Shown: positions 13,001-24,205, counted from the first letter of the stretch. The stretch is 64,000 nucleotides of DNA from Dactylellina haptotyla (GCA_031310005.1 CM062380.1:1798001-1862000); one strand, 5' to 3'. Notes: generated from the sequence alone by a model not told the origin. Translations and numbers: made by a program.

Positions 13001-13462
13001 TACCCGAATGTGAAAAAGAATATGGGAAGGGGTTTGTAGGATAGTCTATAGGGTATGGTATGTGTGCGAGCGACATTATGGAAAGTCAGAAGTGGAAAAA
13101 AAACAGACCCAGAGGAGAGAGCAGAATGAACTGGAAGACAAAAAAGAAATCCCTATAGAAAAACCTCCATTGTAAAGCTAACGCCGGCCGTGCATGTTGA
13201 GTATAAAAGGGAAAATGCGTGAAGAAAACAGGAACAGATAGGTAAGAACCCCACGCTAATGTAAAATGAAGAACGAACTGGATAGGTCATGAGGGTGAAA
13301 AACGGGAGGGATGGTGAACTTGAAAAACAGAACCGGAGTTGAGAAGAGAACAGAAGAAAATAGAAGAATAGAAGTCTCCTTGATTTTGGACTACAAGGCT
13401 GTACAAAAAACGGAAGAAATTATCCCATCAAAAAGAAGAGAAGTTGGAGTGAAGTTGGGTTT
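10056..13462. other. Convergent spacer, 3.4 kb, T-rich then mixed
   Basis: This lies between the stop codons of the 9.2-kb gene (plus) and the 13.5-kb gene (minus). About 10.2-10.9 kb is strongly T-rich on the plus strand, which produces hydrophobic-looking chance frames. A poly(A) run occurs at about 12170-12182. The part next to 13.4 kb is purine-rich on the plus strand and may be the 3' UTR of the minus-strand gene. No gene is supported. Confidence 0.5.
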
Positions 13463-15256
13463 TCAAGCCATAGTCAACGGTGCGTCTCGCTTCATATCCT
13501 GAACGTGAGAGAGCTCGAACGACTTGAGAGCGGCGAGATACTCATGAAGACCCCTTCTAGCTGCCTTCTGGCTCTCGTTGCTCTTAGTGCGTTTAGCCGG
13601 AGGGTGGAAGTTGCTATCATCGACTTCGTAGCCGAAAGCAAGGTCGTATTCTTGCTTGGTGGGTTCGATGGAGAAAACGAGGTTGTCTTCTTCGCGTGGT
13701 ACGTCGCCTTGTTGACTCTTCGGTGGGATCGTGAAACGCTTGCCGTTTTGCAGGTCGTCATCCCAGATAAAATCGTCGACTCCGTTGGTGCCGAGAGATC
13801 CACCGTCCCACAAGCTACGACCGTCGCCGTTTCCGTCTTCACGTGGAGAGGTCGCGATCCTTAGTCGTTGCTGTTGGATCCAGATATCAGATGGAGGGAA
13901 AGCGGCTCCGTGAGGCGCAGAGATTTCGTGAACATAACGCAGGACACGGTTCCAGCGGAACTCTCGAGAGTCTCGAGAGTCAACGGCAGCGACTGCGTGC
14001 TTAGTGAGGCGCTGGTAAGTTGGCCGCTGATAGCTAGTGGCATAGCCATTGCGAGGAGCAATCTGCTGGACGACAGGGTTGACAGGCATGATTGGGAAGT
14101 ATGAATTTGATAGCTGGGTTTCACAAAGATTCGTAGAGGGCTGGGCGGATGTGCAAAGAGGAGGATAGGAATCTTCTGGAGTCAGGGAGAAGAAGCCACC
14201 AGGGAGACGGCCACAGGACGGAGCCTTCAACTGAGGCTGAACGATAGGTTGGGGATTGTTATTAATGGTAATAGGCTCGGGGTTCAGGCACAGGAAGTTG
14301 AAACCAGCAGTGTCGTTTGTTGGTTGGAGCTGCGGCTGCGGGGGCTGTTGGATTTGGATCTGATTCTGGGGAGATTGTCGCGAGTGAGAGACAGCAACCG
14401 CCGGCCGGGAGAAAGTGGGCGTGACAGCCGGCGTGTTGAGATTGACGGGAGCGGAGCTGAAGGGGCTGTTGATCGAGGCGATCGAGTCGTGCGAGGGCGG
14501 TTGAGCTTCGAACGCAAATTGGAAGTGAGGAGAGCTGGCGACGGAAAACTGCGAGAGCGACGGCCGGGAGCCATGCTTCTTATGAAGAGGCTCCGCCTGG
14601 GGCAGAGGACCGGTTCTCGTGTGATTATTGTTCAAGCCTGCGAGAGCATGATTAGGGCTGTGATTACCACTGTGGCCGCCCACCTGAGGGGCAGGAGGTG
14701 GTGGATGTGGATACGGATGCGAGTAGCCGTGGTTCGGGGTCGGGTAGAACAGCTGCTGGTGCGCCTGCTGGTGATTCAGACCGCCAGCAGTGACGACACC
14801 GGCCGTCCGTCCCCCGCCAACGATCGCGGCACCACCTGCACCGCCTACGCTACTAATAGGCGGCGTGTGGAAGTAGTATGGTGGTGGAGAGGTGACAGTG
14901 ACATTCGTACCGTGATATGAGGTTTGGTGGTCCGATGACGCTGGTGTTGTGGGCGTGACAAACACCGGCAGGAACGGGTGATATTGTTGCTGACCCGCCG
15001 CGGCCATGTTCATGTTCATGTTCATGTTCGTGTTCATGTTCATCATATTCACACCACCACTCCCGTCGTTTCGAGGAGCGCCGCCGTACAGCTGCTGGGG
15101 AGGGCAATGTGGGTAGAAGTTGGGCTGGACCGTCGACTGGAACATCGGGACGAATGCTGCAGCGGTGACAGCTGCAGAGCTTCTTCTTCGACGGTGCGAG
15201 GCGGATGTGGTCGTCGTTATGCTGTTGAGCAGCTTGAGCGTTTTGGTTGTGGACAT
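13463..15256 (-). CDS. Large low-complexity Gln/Asn/His/Pro-rich protein of unknown function
   Basis: The frame is open from 15448, but I choose the ATG at 15256 (MSTTKTLKLLNS), giving 597 residues, because the extra 64 upstream residues look like translated leader. The chain has a basic stretch HRRRRS near the N-terminus, a Met-Asn repeat, then long Gly, His, Pro, Gln and Asn-rich disordered regions. The C-terminal third is more ordered: a segment with RDSREFRWNRVLRYVHEIS, an acidic part (DDFIWDDDL), a probable nuclear-localisation signal PPAKRTK, and a final helical segment RGLHEYLAALKSFELS. This pattern resembles fungal transcriptional regulators or RNA-binding scaffolds, but no named domain is visible. 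A 5' intron or upstream exon cannot be excluded. The flanking spacers are long on both sides, which is typical of regulatory genes in fungi. Confidence 0.72.
   Translation of the reverse strand: MSTTKTLKLLNSITTTTSASHRRRRSSAAVTAAAFVPMFQSTVQPNFYPHCPPQQLYGGAPRNDGSGGVNMMNMNTNMNMNMNMAAAGQQQYHPFLPVFVTPTTPASSDHQTSYHGTNVTVTSPPPYYFHTPPISSVGGAGGAAIVGGGRTAGVVTAGGLNHQQAHQQLFYPTPNHGYSHPYPHPPPPAPQVGGHSGNHSPNHALAGLNNNHTRTGPLPQAEPLHKKHGSRPSLSQFSVASSPHFQFAFEAQPPSHDSIASINSPFSSAPVNLNTPAVTPTFSRPAVAVSHSRQSPQNQIQIQQPPQPQLQPTNDTAGFNFLCLNPEPITINNNPQPIVQPQLKAPSCGRLPGGFFSLTPEDSYPPLCTSAQPSTNLCETQLSNSYFPIMPVNPVVQQIAPRNGYATSYQRPTYQRLTKHAVAAVDSRDSREFRWNRVLRYVHEISAPHGAAFPPSDIWIQQQRLRIATSPREDGNGDGRSLWDGGSLGTNGVDDFIWDDDLQNGKRFTIPPKSQQGDVPREEDNLVFSIEPTKQEYDLAFGYEVDDSNFHPPAKRTKSNESQKAARRGLHEYLAALKSFELSHVQDMKRDAPLTMA
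15005..15043 (-). repeat. In-frame ATGAAC hexamer repeat
   Basis: Tandem six-base units inside the coding region of the 13.5-15.3 kb gene encode an alternating Met-Asn run (NMNMNMNM). The length is a multiple of three per unit, so copy-number changes would keep the frame. Confidence 0.8.
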
Positions 15257-18200
15257 TGCAGGATATTTATTTATTCCACCTTGTCCAGGGAATATAATAT
15301 AATAATAGGGATTAGATATATGCCTCAACGGCGGGCTCCAGGCACACACGAGCTGCAGCAGAGTGTCTGGCCTTTTTCGTGCAATATTCTTTAGATGGAG
15401 GTCCTGTTCGGTGTATTTTATTATATCGGCCTGCGGTGTGTGTTGCAATCTCGCCGGGCAAGCGGATTATGTGTTGTCAGGCAATTTGCTGTCGAAAACG
15501 GATAAAATGTTCGAAAACTGAGAATACCGCCGGCCTGTCAGATCGGATGCCCGTGGAAACCGAGTGTGCTTTTGTATATATTTATACAGCCGAAGAATGT
15601 CTGTCCGGGGGGCTATTTACCTTGTATTATTTGAATGCCAATCCGACCTCTCGTCAATTATTGTGAAATTTTTTTCGTGAAAAAATTATATCGTTATATT
15701 AAAAAAATCGCTGGCCTGCTGTCGAGGCTCTGAGCTGTCCTGGACGCTATGAGGTATTTAAAGGTCGCAGATACTCCGAACGGCGGGCACGAGAGCTGGC
15801 AAGGTGTCGAACCGATACTCATATAAAATGGTGCAGATACGCCGCGGCCCCCTGTCTTCCGTAACCTTTCTTTTCTTTCTCTAGCTTGCGTGATAATAGT
15901 CCGGTTGGCTTGCAACGGTATCCACTCGCGACTCTTTTTCTTGGTTTTTTTCTCTTCTTCTATTTTAGTAGTGAGATAGAAAATAGATAGAAAACCCAAC
16001 AATGATCTTGCCGCCCGTAAATAAGTCGTAATAGTGGGTAAGCACAATTGCTCCGCTATCTTAGATCTGATCTCTCCCTATTCCTTCCACCTTGATTTCG
16101 GAGAAAGAAGGAGAACCTGGGAAAATTTTCTGTGGCTCCACTGTTGCAGCTTAAATTATCGTATCGTGGGACGACTCGAATCGGAGCAGGCGTGTGGCGA
16201 AACCGTACGATTCGAATGGGGAACAATTCCGAATTTTGTGTTGTGCGCGGACGGCCAGGCAGCGAATTAATCAACTAGGTATTTTAATTATTTTTCTTCG
16301 AGCGGAAAAACGTTAACGGAAACGCTGATTATTATTGAGAGAAAAGAGTCGGTATCTTGGAACCAACTTTTCTTCCAAGAGTCATTTTCGGACTCTTTGA
16401 GAGACTATTTGTATAACAGATCGTTCACTAAAAATTCGTACGGTCAGGAGAAAAAAGCGGCCGTTCACGGACAGGGCGAGGTCATTGATGATATATGTAT
16501 AACCCTCAAAGAAAGAAAAAAAATTCTGACCTTGCGAACCTGGAAATCCAACCCCGGTGTGGCCTGCCCAAATTTGAAGGGTTAATACCGGCGAGAAAGG
16601 AAAAAAAAAAGGACCGCTGACAAGAGCTGCGTGTTTCGTGTGAATGGGCCGATTCTGGCTGGTTTTCGAATTCTCTGGTCCCGGATGTCCTACCCATCTG
16701 GCTAGTTTAGCGAATAAGCAAACTGAGACATCGAAGAAAAAAAGATTTCTGGAGAGTCAGAAACATCCGACCCAGATGTCCTACACTTACACACGTATGT
16801 AATAGCTGATTTTTTAGCAGCTCGCGCATAACTGCGGCGTTATCCAATCGATTTCCTCCTATTGTGGCACTATAAGTGGTGTGCGTGCTCTAGATATCAT
16901 TTGCTTCCCCTCTCTCTCACATATTGCAGGCTTAATACGCCTACCGGCAGCGGCACATCATACCTGAACCAACAATTGTTTGTTGGCGGTTCACCAAATC
17001 ACCATGTCTTACGTCTTGGGGAATTCAAAAAATGTCAAAAAACCCAATGTCTCTGATCTGCAGGTGGACGCAAAGGCTTAAGACCTGCATCAGCCCAGCT
17101 GAAGAAGCAATTAGACATAATTAACCCCATCTTTTCTTACTTCCAAAAAGCTTCCCTTACCTCGCTCGAGACATTTTTCCCGCATCGATGCCCCACGGAA
17201 ATTTCGAGGATTATATAATTCCTTCTCCTCTTACCTTGTGATGCGATAAAATACGATAAATGTCTGACATGCAGACATTTTTCCCCAATCGTTGAGGGGG
17301 CTAACTCATGTAAGACCTTCTGTCTAAAATGTACTCGGTTGGTCTACGTTTAGTGTTGGCGTCTACCCCAGACTCAGACATCTTGACCCGGCCACCTCTC
17401 GCCTAGGGAATAACCAAGCGGCGGCTGATTGATGCTTTTTGGCTCCCGTAGGCTGGATATTCCGCAGCCTTCTCAAATAAGACGGTCAGATCATCGGCTG
17501 CGCTCCAACATGCCCTTTTCCCCTCTCGTCCGCTGGCGTGATTCTCATGATCACCGACAGAAAAGTAAACCCTCCAATAGAACGTACGATGATTCTCTCC
17601 GGTTGCATTTTCATGCGTGTAAGCTCCTCGGAGCAAGAGAGAAAAAAATAATTAAAAAGGTTCAAAGGGAAATGCAATGCTCATGTGTGAATAAGAACAA
17701 ACACAAAACCCCCCAATTCCGGCCCCTTCGGACGTCTTCTCCAAAGCAAGCAAGAAGGTTTTCGGCATGTATCATGATATCACAAGCACGAGACGGTGAC
17801 ATGTCGGTTATTTGAGATATTATACCTTGTCTGCATGATAAAGCAAAGTTATCGAGAAAAACAAAAAGAATACCGAAAAATAGGGTCAACCGTTGAGGCT
17901 CCATGCATGCGTGCAATAATTCTCTTTTGCTTCCTCCCCGTCTAAGACAGCCCCCCAGGCGGACCTGTCCGCCCACCGGTTTTACCCTTTTTGGCTACCC
18001 ACGTCGAAATATATAAAAAAGTATTTTTCCCAGTTACCGGTTTAAGCATGTCTTACCTCTCGACGTCTTGCCAGCCCTCCAAGCCCGCCGGGATTGCATT
18101 TAGGGTTTCATCTGGGCATATTTCACTCTCATTTGCAAGTCGATCCCGAGATAATCCGTTGCCTTTTGACGCCGAAATGTTTTCCCTATTTGCCTTGTAT

Positions 18201-20039
18201 CGGCTCGCTCCCTTTGCTTCATTTGGTGCTACATCGCATAGGAACGGAGTTTCGTATTTTACGTATTTCTTTCTTGCAAATTTCCTTCACCCTTTATTTC
18301 TCTCCTCTCAACAACGCCGGTTCGGTCTCGCCCCCTCATTCATTCGCCTCTCATCCCCTTTCACGGGGCGCTGTAACCTGAGAGACAGAGAGGGAGAAAA
18401 TAAATATATTCCAGGATACTTGCTTCAAATTGAGAAGGAGGCATTTTCTCATCTGGCGAATGATAATAGAAAGAAAACCCCCATTTTAGCGTAGGAGCCA
18501 GAAGAAATCGCGAGGATAGCGCCGAAAATCATGCATATAATGGAGCAACACGGAAGCCGTGCCGGTGAAGGCATTCTGTTCGTTCGTGCATCGGGACGAG
18601 AAGAAATGCTCCATGAGTTCTCGCAATCTATCGCACAACAACAAAAATATATATATATATATATCGACCGACAGACCCCAAGGTTTGCCCGATTTGGCGA
18701 TATCATGTAAGCAGTTTCTGTCGCTTACCCGCCCGCGCATGTTATCGAAAATCTGATATATCCTCCTCCTCCTCCAAATTTAAAAATAAAGTATCATTAA
18801 TAATATATAAAAAAACAAAAAGAGTTGACGGAGGAAAAGCGGGACGAGAGCGGCACCAACGGATAGCCGGAAGATCAAATCTAGGTCATCCATCATCCAT
18901 GCATTTTCTCGGCCACACTCGCACACGCAAAGTTAACTTTGCTCTCGTTGTTGTTCGAAGTTCACTATTTTCCTTGTTGCTGAACGCAGAGTAATCCAGC
19001 CAAGATCCGGTCACACGAGAGTCCCACAGTCCGCATATCACCCACCTGTTGATTCCCGCGCGAACCTTTTAGCTTAGGATATTTTTGTTTTCTGCTCTTC
19101 CTCGCGGGCGGTGGTGAATCGAGCTCTGCTCTTGAGCTCCGGAACGGGAATGGAGGGAGCACTTTTGTGGATCGTAGGATAACCCGACCTGAGCTCGGAT
19201 TCGAATCATGCTCGTCCGGACGATTCCCGCCGCTTGTAGTTTACGTTCTCGCGAGAGGGGCCAGTCTCGACCTACGTCGTTGTCTCACCCACTTGTTCGA
19301 TGGTGTTTGTTTGGTCGAACGCACCCGCTGTAGGAAGTAGTTATGTGTTGGACGGCCGCAGTTGGCTGTTGCTTGGAGGGAAAGCAGAGAAAAATTCCGT
19401 GCAAGACTCGAGCTCAGGAACGGTTAACCTGTAGCATCAACGGAAACAAAATAGATGAAACGTCTCGAGGAAGTGGTGATAAAAATATGACGGTGAGACG
19501 CCGTACTCGGAAATATCGTTTTCCGGCGGACAGTGACGTGGAGCTGTGTCAGCGATTCGAGACCGTTCAATTGTTTCTGGCCGATTGAAACGTTTGTCGC
19601 AGTGTCTATGCTTCACCTTCGAGTTCTGGAATCTAGCGGCTACATCATGGCCGCAATATGAATGGTCCGAGCGCTTCCCCGATTAGCTAGAAATAGGCAA
19701 TTGAGATACCGATTTCTTTCTATACTCGAAATGGCAATTTGATATCTTATTTCGGAATCCTGTAGCTAGTTCGCGGTGATTGATAACGATTGTGCAGAGA
19801 TCTACAGATTCCACGCCTCCTTCTGACATCAAAATGTCGTCAACACAAACTTTGATATTCGATCTGATTTTCACCATGGACGTAAGAAAGATATATTATT
19901 TATTGCTTTCGAGCTGATTTCATTCCAGAGTGAATTGCAAACCATTCCATATCAACTCCATCCAACAACGAACTTTACTCCAAATAAATAATCCAAAATT
20001 TCACGAAGCCTAGGAATATAGGGATAGGATACCAACAAG
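15257..20039. other. Gene-free spacer, 4.8 kb
   Basis: This lies upstream of the 13.5-15.3 kb gene. It contains many short overlapping frames, the longest being 167 codons at 17991-18494, none with domain resemblance or codon character. A (AT)n run is present at 18646-18664. AT-rich and mixed blocks alternate. Long 5' regulatory DNA or untranslated leader is the simplest reading. Confidence 0.45.
18646..18664. repeat. AT dinucleotide microsatellite
   Basis: A run of about nine AT units lies within the gene-free spacer. Confidence 0.85.
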
Positions 20040-20666
20040 ATGTCGCAATACCAACATGTAATCCATACCACATACGAACTCTACTCGGGCTATAAATTGA
20101 TTAATGCTGGCTAGATAAATCCCACCCACGGGCAGAAAAATACCACCGACCCATCCACAAAAACGGACTTTAAACGGGAATTCTCCGGCGCGGTCTTAAA
20201 GGACTCACTCGCAGCCGAATCCCTCCAATCCGGCGGTAGCTTCTCAAAGGGTAACCCGACGGGAATCCTCGACGCTACAGCTGCGAGTACCACTCTCAAC
20301 CGTGGAGATGACACGGAGGGGTTTAGAATAGTCCATATGCCAGAGGGCTCAAGTGGGTTCGGGTTTGATAGTGGCAAGGACGACGGATATAAATCCACCA
20401 CCGCCGCTACTAGTCAATCTTCGGACGAGGACTTCGAGAGTGACAGAGGCAAGAAGTCTCAGAAGGATGAGAGTTTTAGAGGTGCTAGTATCGTGGACAA
20501 GCAGCCAGAAGTTGGAAGTGATGAGGATCCGGGGAGGTTTGCGGAGGCGAGATTTGTGCAGGGGAATACGGCGAGGGACGGTGCTGCTAGAGGGTTCGGA
20601 ATGGGAGGTATGGGGATGAGGGATGATAATATGTTTAATCCTTTGGATGGTGATCGAAGGATATAG
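20040..20666 (+). CDS. Small conserved fungal protein, two exons with an 18-nt first exon
   Basis: My model joins 20040-20057 (MSQYQH) to 20115-20666 across a 57-nt intron (GTAATC donor, a TTAAT-type branch region, CTAG acceptor). The phase closes and the product is 189 residues. The segment FSGAVLKDSLAAESLQSGGSF is reminiscent of a family of small uncharacterised fungal proteins with a D/ESLAAESLxSGG motif. The rest is polar: Ser/Asp-rich in the middle and Gly/Met-rich near the end (GFGMGGMGMRDDNMFNPL). There is no signal peptide or membrane segment. The C-terminal part is open from an internal ATG at 20337, but the conserved segment lies before it, so that start would lose the most family-like region. 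The function is unknown. Confidence 0.68.
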
Positions 20667-20949
20667 ACGCCTACACTGCTGTTGGATATGTTTTAATTTC
20701 AGGAATACAATTAAAAGTTAATCACTCTATTTCCAAAACCACTCGCCTCGATCGAACTCGTAGATACGTAGGAACGCATGATAGATAGTTAGGATTCCGA
20801 CGCCTCAATCGGCAGCTCATGCACGGTGATATCATTCCGGCTCAAAACTGCGTTGCGTTGGAAATTCGATATCAAACTTCATTGGCGGTTTGGATATAGA
20901 GAAATCACCCAAAACCACCCTTCGACTCTTCAAATTACAAAAGCAATAG

Positions 20950-21933
20950 ATGCGGGCCACCCCGTCATTCTGCTCCCGTCTATCTAGACGCGGCCTCTCC
21001 GCAAGATGGGATAACCTCGGCCGTTCGCTCCGCTCGGACGGCGGCGACTCAACCTTCCGCAATGCGCGCACCCGCCTGGCAGAGCAACCGGCGACCACGA
21101 AAAACCAGGACGCACCGGAATACCGCCGTTTCCAAACCACCCCACGTTTCTCGATCTATAAACTCACGGAAATGCAAAAGACCGTCGACGAAACCGCGGA
21201 CTACAAACTCGTCTTTTACGCGCCGGTGGATGCTGTAGCGAGGATTAAGAATGCGATATTCGAGACCGGCGCTGGCATGCTCGGTGGGGGGAGGTATGCG
21301 AGGTGTAGTTTCCAGACGCTGGGAACTGGGCAGTTTATGCCACAGGATGGGTCGGCGCCGACGAGGGGGCGATTGGGGGCCGTCGAGGTCGTGGAGGAGT
21401 ATAGAGTTGAGATCACGTGTCATGGGAAACGGCTGGCGAAGCGGGCTGTCAGAGCGATGTTGAATGCTCATCCGTATGAAGTTCCCGTGTATGAAGTGTA
21501 TAAGACTGAATTTGGGTTCCTGCCGCACCAAATTAGTATCACGCAGCCGCACATGAAGGGCACGAGGTTAGGTGTTATGCCTCGCTCGCCAGCTTTATAT
21601 CCTGGGATCCAGTCTGGGTCGCCCGAGGAGATCGGACTGGATCTCAATCCTCCATCTAAGAAGGAAAGGCATCTGGCGACTGTGGTGAAGCAGCGTATTG
21701 CGAAGCAGTTCTCTGGAGCCAAAGCGGTAGCAGAGCACAATAAGTATACGGCAAAACATGTGGAAAAATTCCGGAAGCTGGATGTTAAGTCACAAGCCGA
21801 AGACAAAGCCGCTGCCGCCGCCATTGAATCCAAGAGCGATGTGGATACTATTGAATCCAAGAATGAGGCTCCGCTTACTACTGAGGAAGCAGCATCCTCC
21901 AAGGACGAAGTAAAGCCGCCAACTACTTCCTAA
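20950..21933 (+). CDS. Nif3/YqfO-insert-like domain protein, probably mitochondrial
   Basis: A single-exon frame of 327 residues. Residues about 85-185 match the PII/CutA-like ferredoxin-fold domain found as an insert in bacterial YqfO/Nif3 proteins and as a free protein: YKLVFYAPVDAVARIKNAIF, then GRYARCSFQTLGTGQFMP, VEEYRVEITC and AHPYEVPVYEVY. Databases sometimes label such proteins as ATP phosphoribosyltransferase C-terminal-like or GTP cyclohydrolase type 2. The catalytic dinuclear-metal part of Nif3 is absent. The first about 70 residues are rich in Arg and Ser with RRFQTTPR, which resembles a mitochondrial targeting peptide. An internal Met just before the domain (residue 75) is an alternative start. 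The C-terminus is a Lys/Glu/Ala-rich tail of about 120 residues. The gene is convergent with the carrier, 115 bases between stops. Confidence 0.85.
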   Translation: MRATPSFCSRLSRRGLSARWDNLGRSLRSDGGDSTFRNARTRLAEQPATTKNQDAPEYRRFQTTPRFSIYKLTEMQKTVDETADYKLVFYAPVDAVARIKNAIFETGAGMLGGGRYARCSFQTLGTGQFMPQDGSAPTRGRLGAVEVVEEYRVEITCHGKRLAKRAVRAMLNAHPYEVPVYEVYKTEFGFLPHQISITQPHMKGTRLGVMPRSPALYPGIQSGSPEEIGLDLNPPSKKERHLATVVKQRIAKQFSGAKAVAEHNKYTAKHVEKFRKLDVKSQAEDKAAAAAIESKSDVDTIESKNEAPLTTEEAASSKDEVKPPTTS

Positions 21934-22048
21934 ACAGAAACTGAGGATTTCGTGAAATCCTCAACCAAATCCTGATATCAAAAAAATTGTATAATATAAT
22001 ACATCTATAACTTTTATATCAAACCGAAGACCATATATATCGGAAAGT

Positions 22049-23439
22049 CTACTCGGCCTCGATACTCTGCAATCCCCGCATGACACTCTCGAACACCACC
22101 AAAGCCGCTGCGTTCGCCGGAAACGCCCTCAGAAAACAAGGCAAGAACCCTCGCCAGTACCCTCTTAACCCACGTTCGGTGTATACACCTCTCGCTGCTC
22201 TCCACCAACTCGCATACTTTCGATTCGCACCCAATTCATCCGTCATGATCCTCTGCTTGACAACGTCACTCGGATAACTCGTTATCCAGAAGACCTGCGC
22301 GCTCAACCCGCCGGCCCAGAAGTTTATAGCGGGAGAGGAGAGACTGGTGTTTCGCTGCAAATATTTTGTTATGAGATCATACGATCCCCACCAGAAGAAG
22401 AAGAATGTGCGGAACAAGAGCGTGGCTCTCAGGCCGTGGAAGATGGAGAAGACGCCGTGCTCGCGGGCGATTTTGACGACGCAATCGATTGGACCGGTGT
22501 ATTTTGGTATTATGGCGGATGAGGGCTTGAGGCCGTGGTATTGGACTTGCAGACGGGCTTTGACGTGCTCTATCGGGGCCGCGATGAAAGATACGGTCTG
22601 TATTTATTTGGAAGTACAAATTGGGTTAGCTGGGCGGAAATTTTCTTGGAGTTTAAATGGAAATGGGATGCGCACCCAGCCGGCGAGGATACCGGCGATG
22701 CCATGGCCGGTGGTGCTGAGCTTTGGGATGGGGTCAAATTTAGACCTGCCGCCGGGTTCGTCGAGATGTGGCTCCGCGCGGAGGAAGGGACTGTCGATGT
22801 CCAGTAGTAACTGGCGGTAATTCGATAATGATCCTAGCATCCTGCACGAAAGGGTTATTTTTAGCAGATTGCCGGTAGTGGATGTGAAGTTTAATCTAGG
22901 AGGCCGTACACCGAGTCCATGAACATCCAACCGACCAGCGGTGGTGTTGCACCTGTTATTTTATAGATATCGATAAGTATAAGTGATGAGGATGATTTTG
23001 TGGTTGCATTGGGAGGGTGCGGGTTGCTACCTTTATAGAGTCCGCGGATTCCCTCATTTTTTACAGTCTTCAGGACGCAATCGAGTGGGCCTTTGAATTG
23101 CGAAGGCGGCGAGGTTTGTAATCGGACTTTTACGGTGTCGAATCTAAGATTGCGGTGAGCAACTTGTCACTTCATGATGATATTGCGGGATGGAGGGTGC
23201 CGTACGGGTGCCCCACTATGTCATCGCATCACGATGTCCCTGTTAGAATATTTCCCGGTCCAAATTGGAACAAACATACAGCCTTCATACCTGATAGCTT
23301 TGCTGTTTTTATTATCAAATAAATATTAGTTTTTTGAATATCCTTAGGAGGAGAATTGGGCCAACATACCGATTCCGGAGAAGACACCTGCGATGAAGCC
23401 CCGGTGCGGTGCATGAGCCTTCCCAGTCTGATCCGTCAT
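22049..23439 (-). CDS. Mitochondrial carrier family (SLC25) protein, seven exons with two microexons
   Basis: Exons on the minus strand are 23439-23370, 23302-23291, 23215-23206, 23143-23031, 22952-22910, 22841-22676 and 22597-22049. The spliced length is 963 nt (320 residues) and every junction keeps phase with GT..AG ends. The three carrier signatures are all present: [20 protein letters not shown] and [10 protein letters not shown], each starting one of three repeats of two membrane helices. The N-terminus reads [20 protein letters not shown]. It most resembles fungal carriers of the carnitine/ornithine/YMC-like branch, but the substrate cannot be read from sequence. It would sit in the inner mitochondrial membrane. 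Exons 2 and 3 are only 12 and 10 nt and encode AKLSVGHP just before the first signature; without them the conserved helix is broken. It is divergent from the REX3 gene. Confidence 0.88.
23206..23302 (-). other. Microexon pair (12 nt and 10 nt) in the carrier gene
   Basis: On the minus strand, CAAAGCTATCAG (23302-23291) lies between AAAAACAG and GTATGA, and TGGGGCACCC (23215-23206) lies between ATAG and GTACGG. The intron of 75 nt between them and the flanking introns of 67 and 62 nt match the usual size in this window. Together they restore the residues AKLSVGHP that carriers have before PFDTVK. Confidence 0.82.
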
Positions 23440-24205
23440 GCCCTCGGCTCTGTCTCAACGAACAACAATACCCGGAGAGTCGAATTCTACGGTGTTCGGC
23501 AATGCATAGAGCGCGCACGGCAACTGGGCTCGAGGGGAGGAGTGGTCTGCGAAACGGGTGTTCCAATCGTTGGCGAGAGAGATGAATGAACGAACGAATT
23601 GGAGGGAATCCGGACGGCCCGCAGACTATATAGTATACCAAAGTCGGCATGCGATCAGTCGACGCTTTCGTGACCGGGGCCAGCCAGCCAGCTTGCAACG
23701 GGAGCTTGTTTGCTACGGCCGGGGAGGATTGGGCACTCCGGACGGGGTTCTGCAGTGGACCGATGCAGTTAGCTTTGGCGATTGGATTATTATTTTTTTT
23801 TCGATCTCTGCCCGACTGACATTATTGGGCGTATAATTTCAGCATTGTCTCGACGATAGAATAGACCGGCCAGCACGCCCCTCCTTTGGCACAGACCCCC
23901 CGCATTTATACCTTAGTATACATTCTCTTTAATTATTAATTTATTTATTCCTGTTTGTATTATCTTTCGATCCGCAGGAAACGGGGCTGCGTTGCGGGAG
24001 GTCTGCCAGCCGTTGTGGTGCCTGAAAGTTCGTCCCGCGAAAAGCAACCACGCCAACTTGTGCTGCAGGTCGCGCCCTTCTTCAACCTCCCCCTCTCCTC
24101 TCCTCTCCTCTCCTTCTCCTCTTCATCACCGAGATGATATTGAGGTTCGTCTCGTCTCGACTGTCCTACGGCATCCCGTCTACCAGTTGACTAGCCGGCG
24201 CTCCG
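23440..24205. promoter_or_regulatory. Shared upstream region of carrier and REX3 genes
   Basis: This 766-base interval lies between two divergent start codons and must contain both promoters. A T-run occurs at about 23791-23800 and a pyrimidine tract at 24086-24122, just before the REX3 start, as is common at fungal promoters. No gene is seen. Confidence 0.5.

Noticed and set aside
14249-14920. Open frame of 223 codons on the plus strand
   Set aside because: It is the mirror of the Gln/Pro-rich minus-strand gene; low-complexity codons leave the opposite strand open by chance. Its product is an Arg-rich chain with no domain.
15257-15448. Upstream in-frame extension of the 13.5-15.3 kb gene
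   Set aside because: The extra 64 residues look like translated leader, unlike the rest of the protein. The ATG at 15256 begins a basic, Ser/Thr-rich segment typical of such proteins.
17991-18494. Frame of 167 codons in the 15-20 kb spacer
   Set aside because: No domain, mixed composition with many Ser and Phe as in T-rich non-coding DNA, and no splice signal continuing it. It is likely chance.
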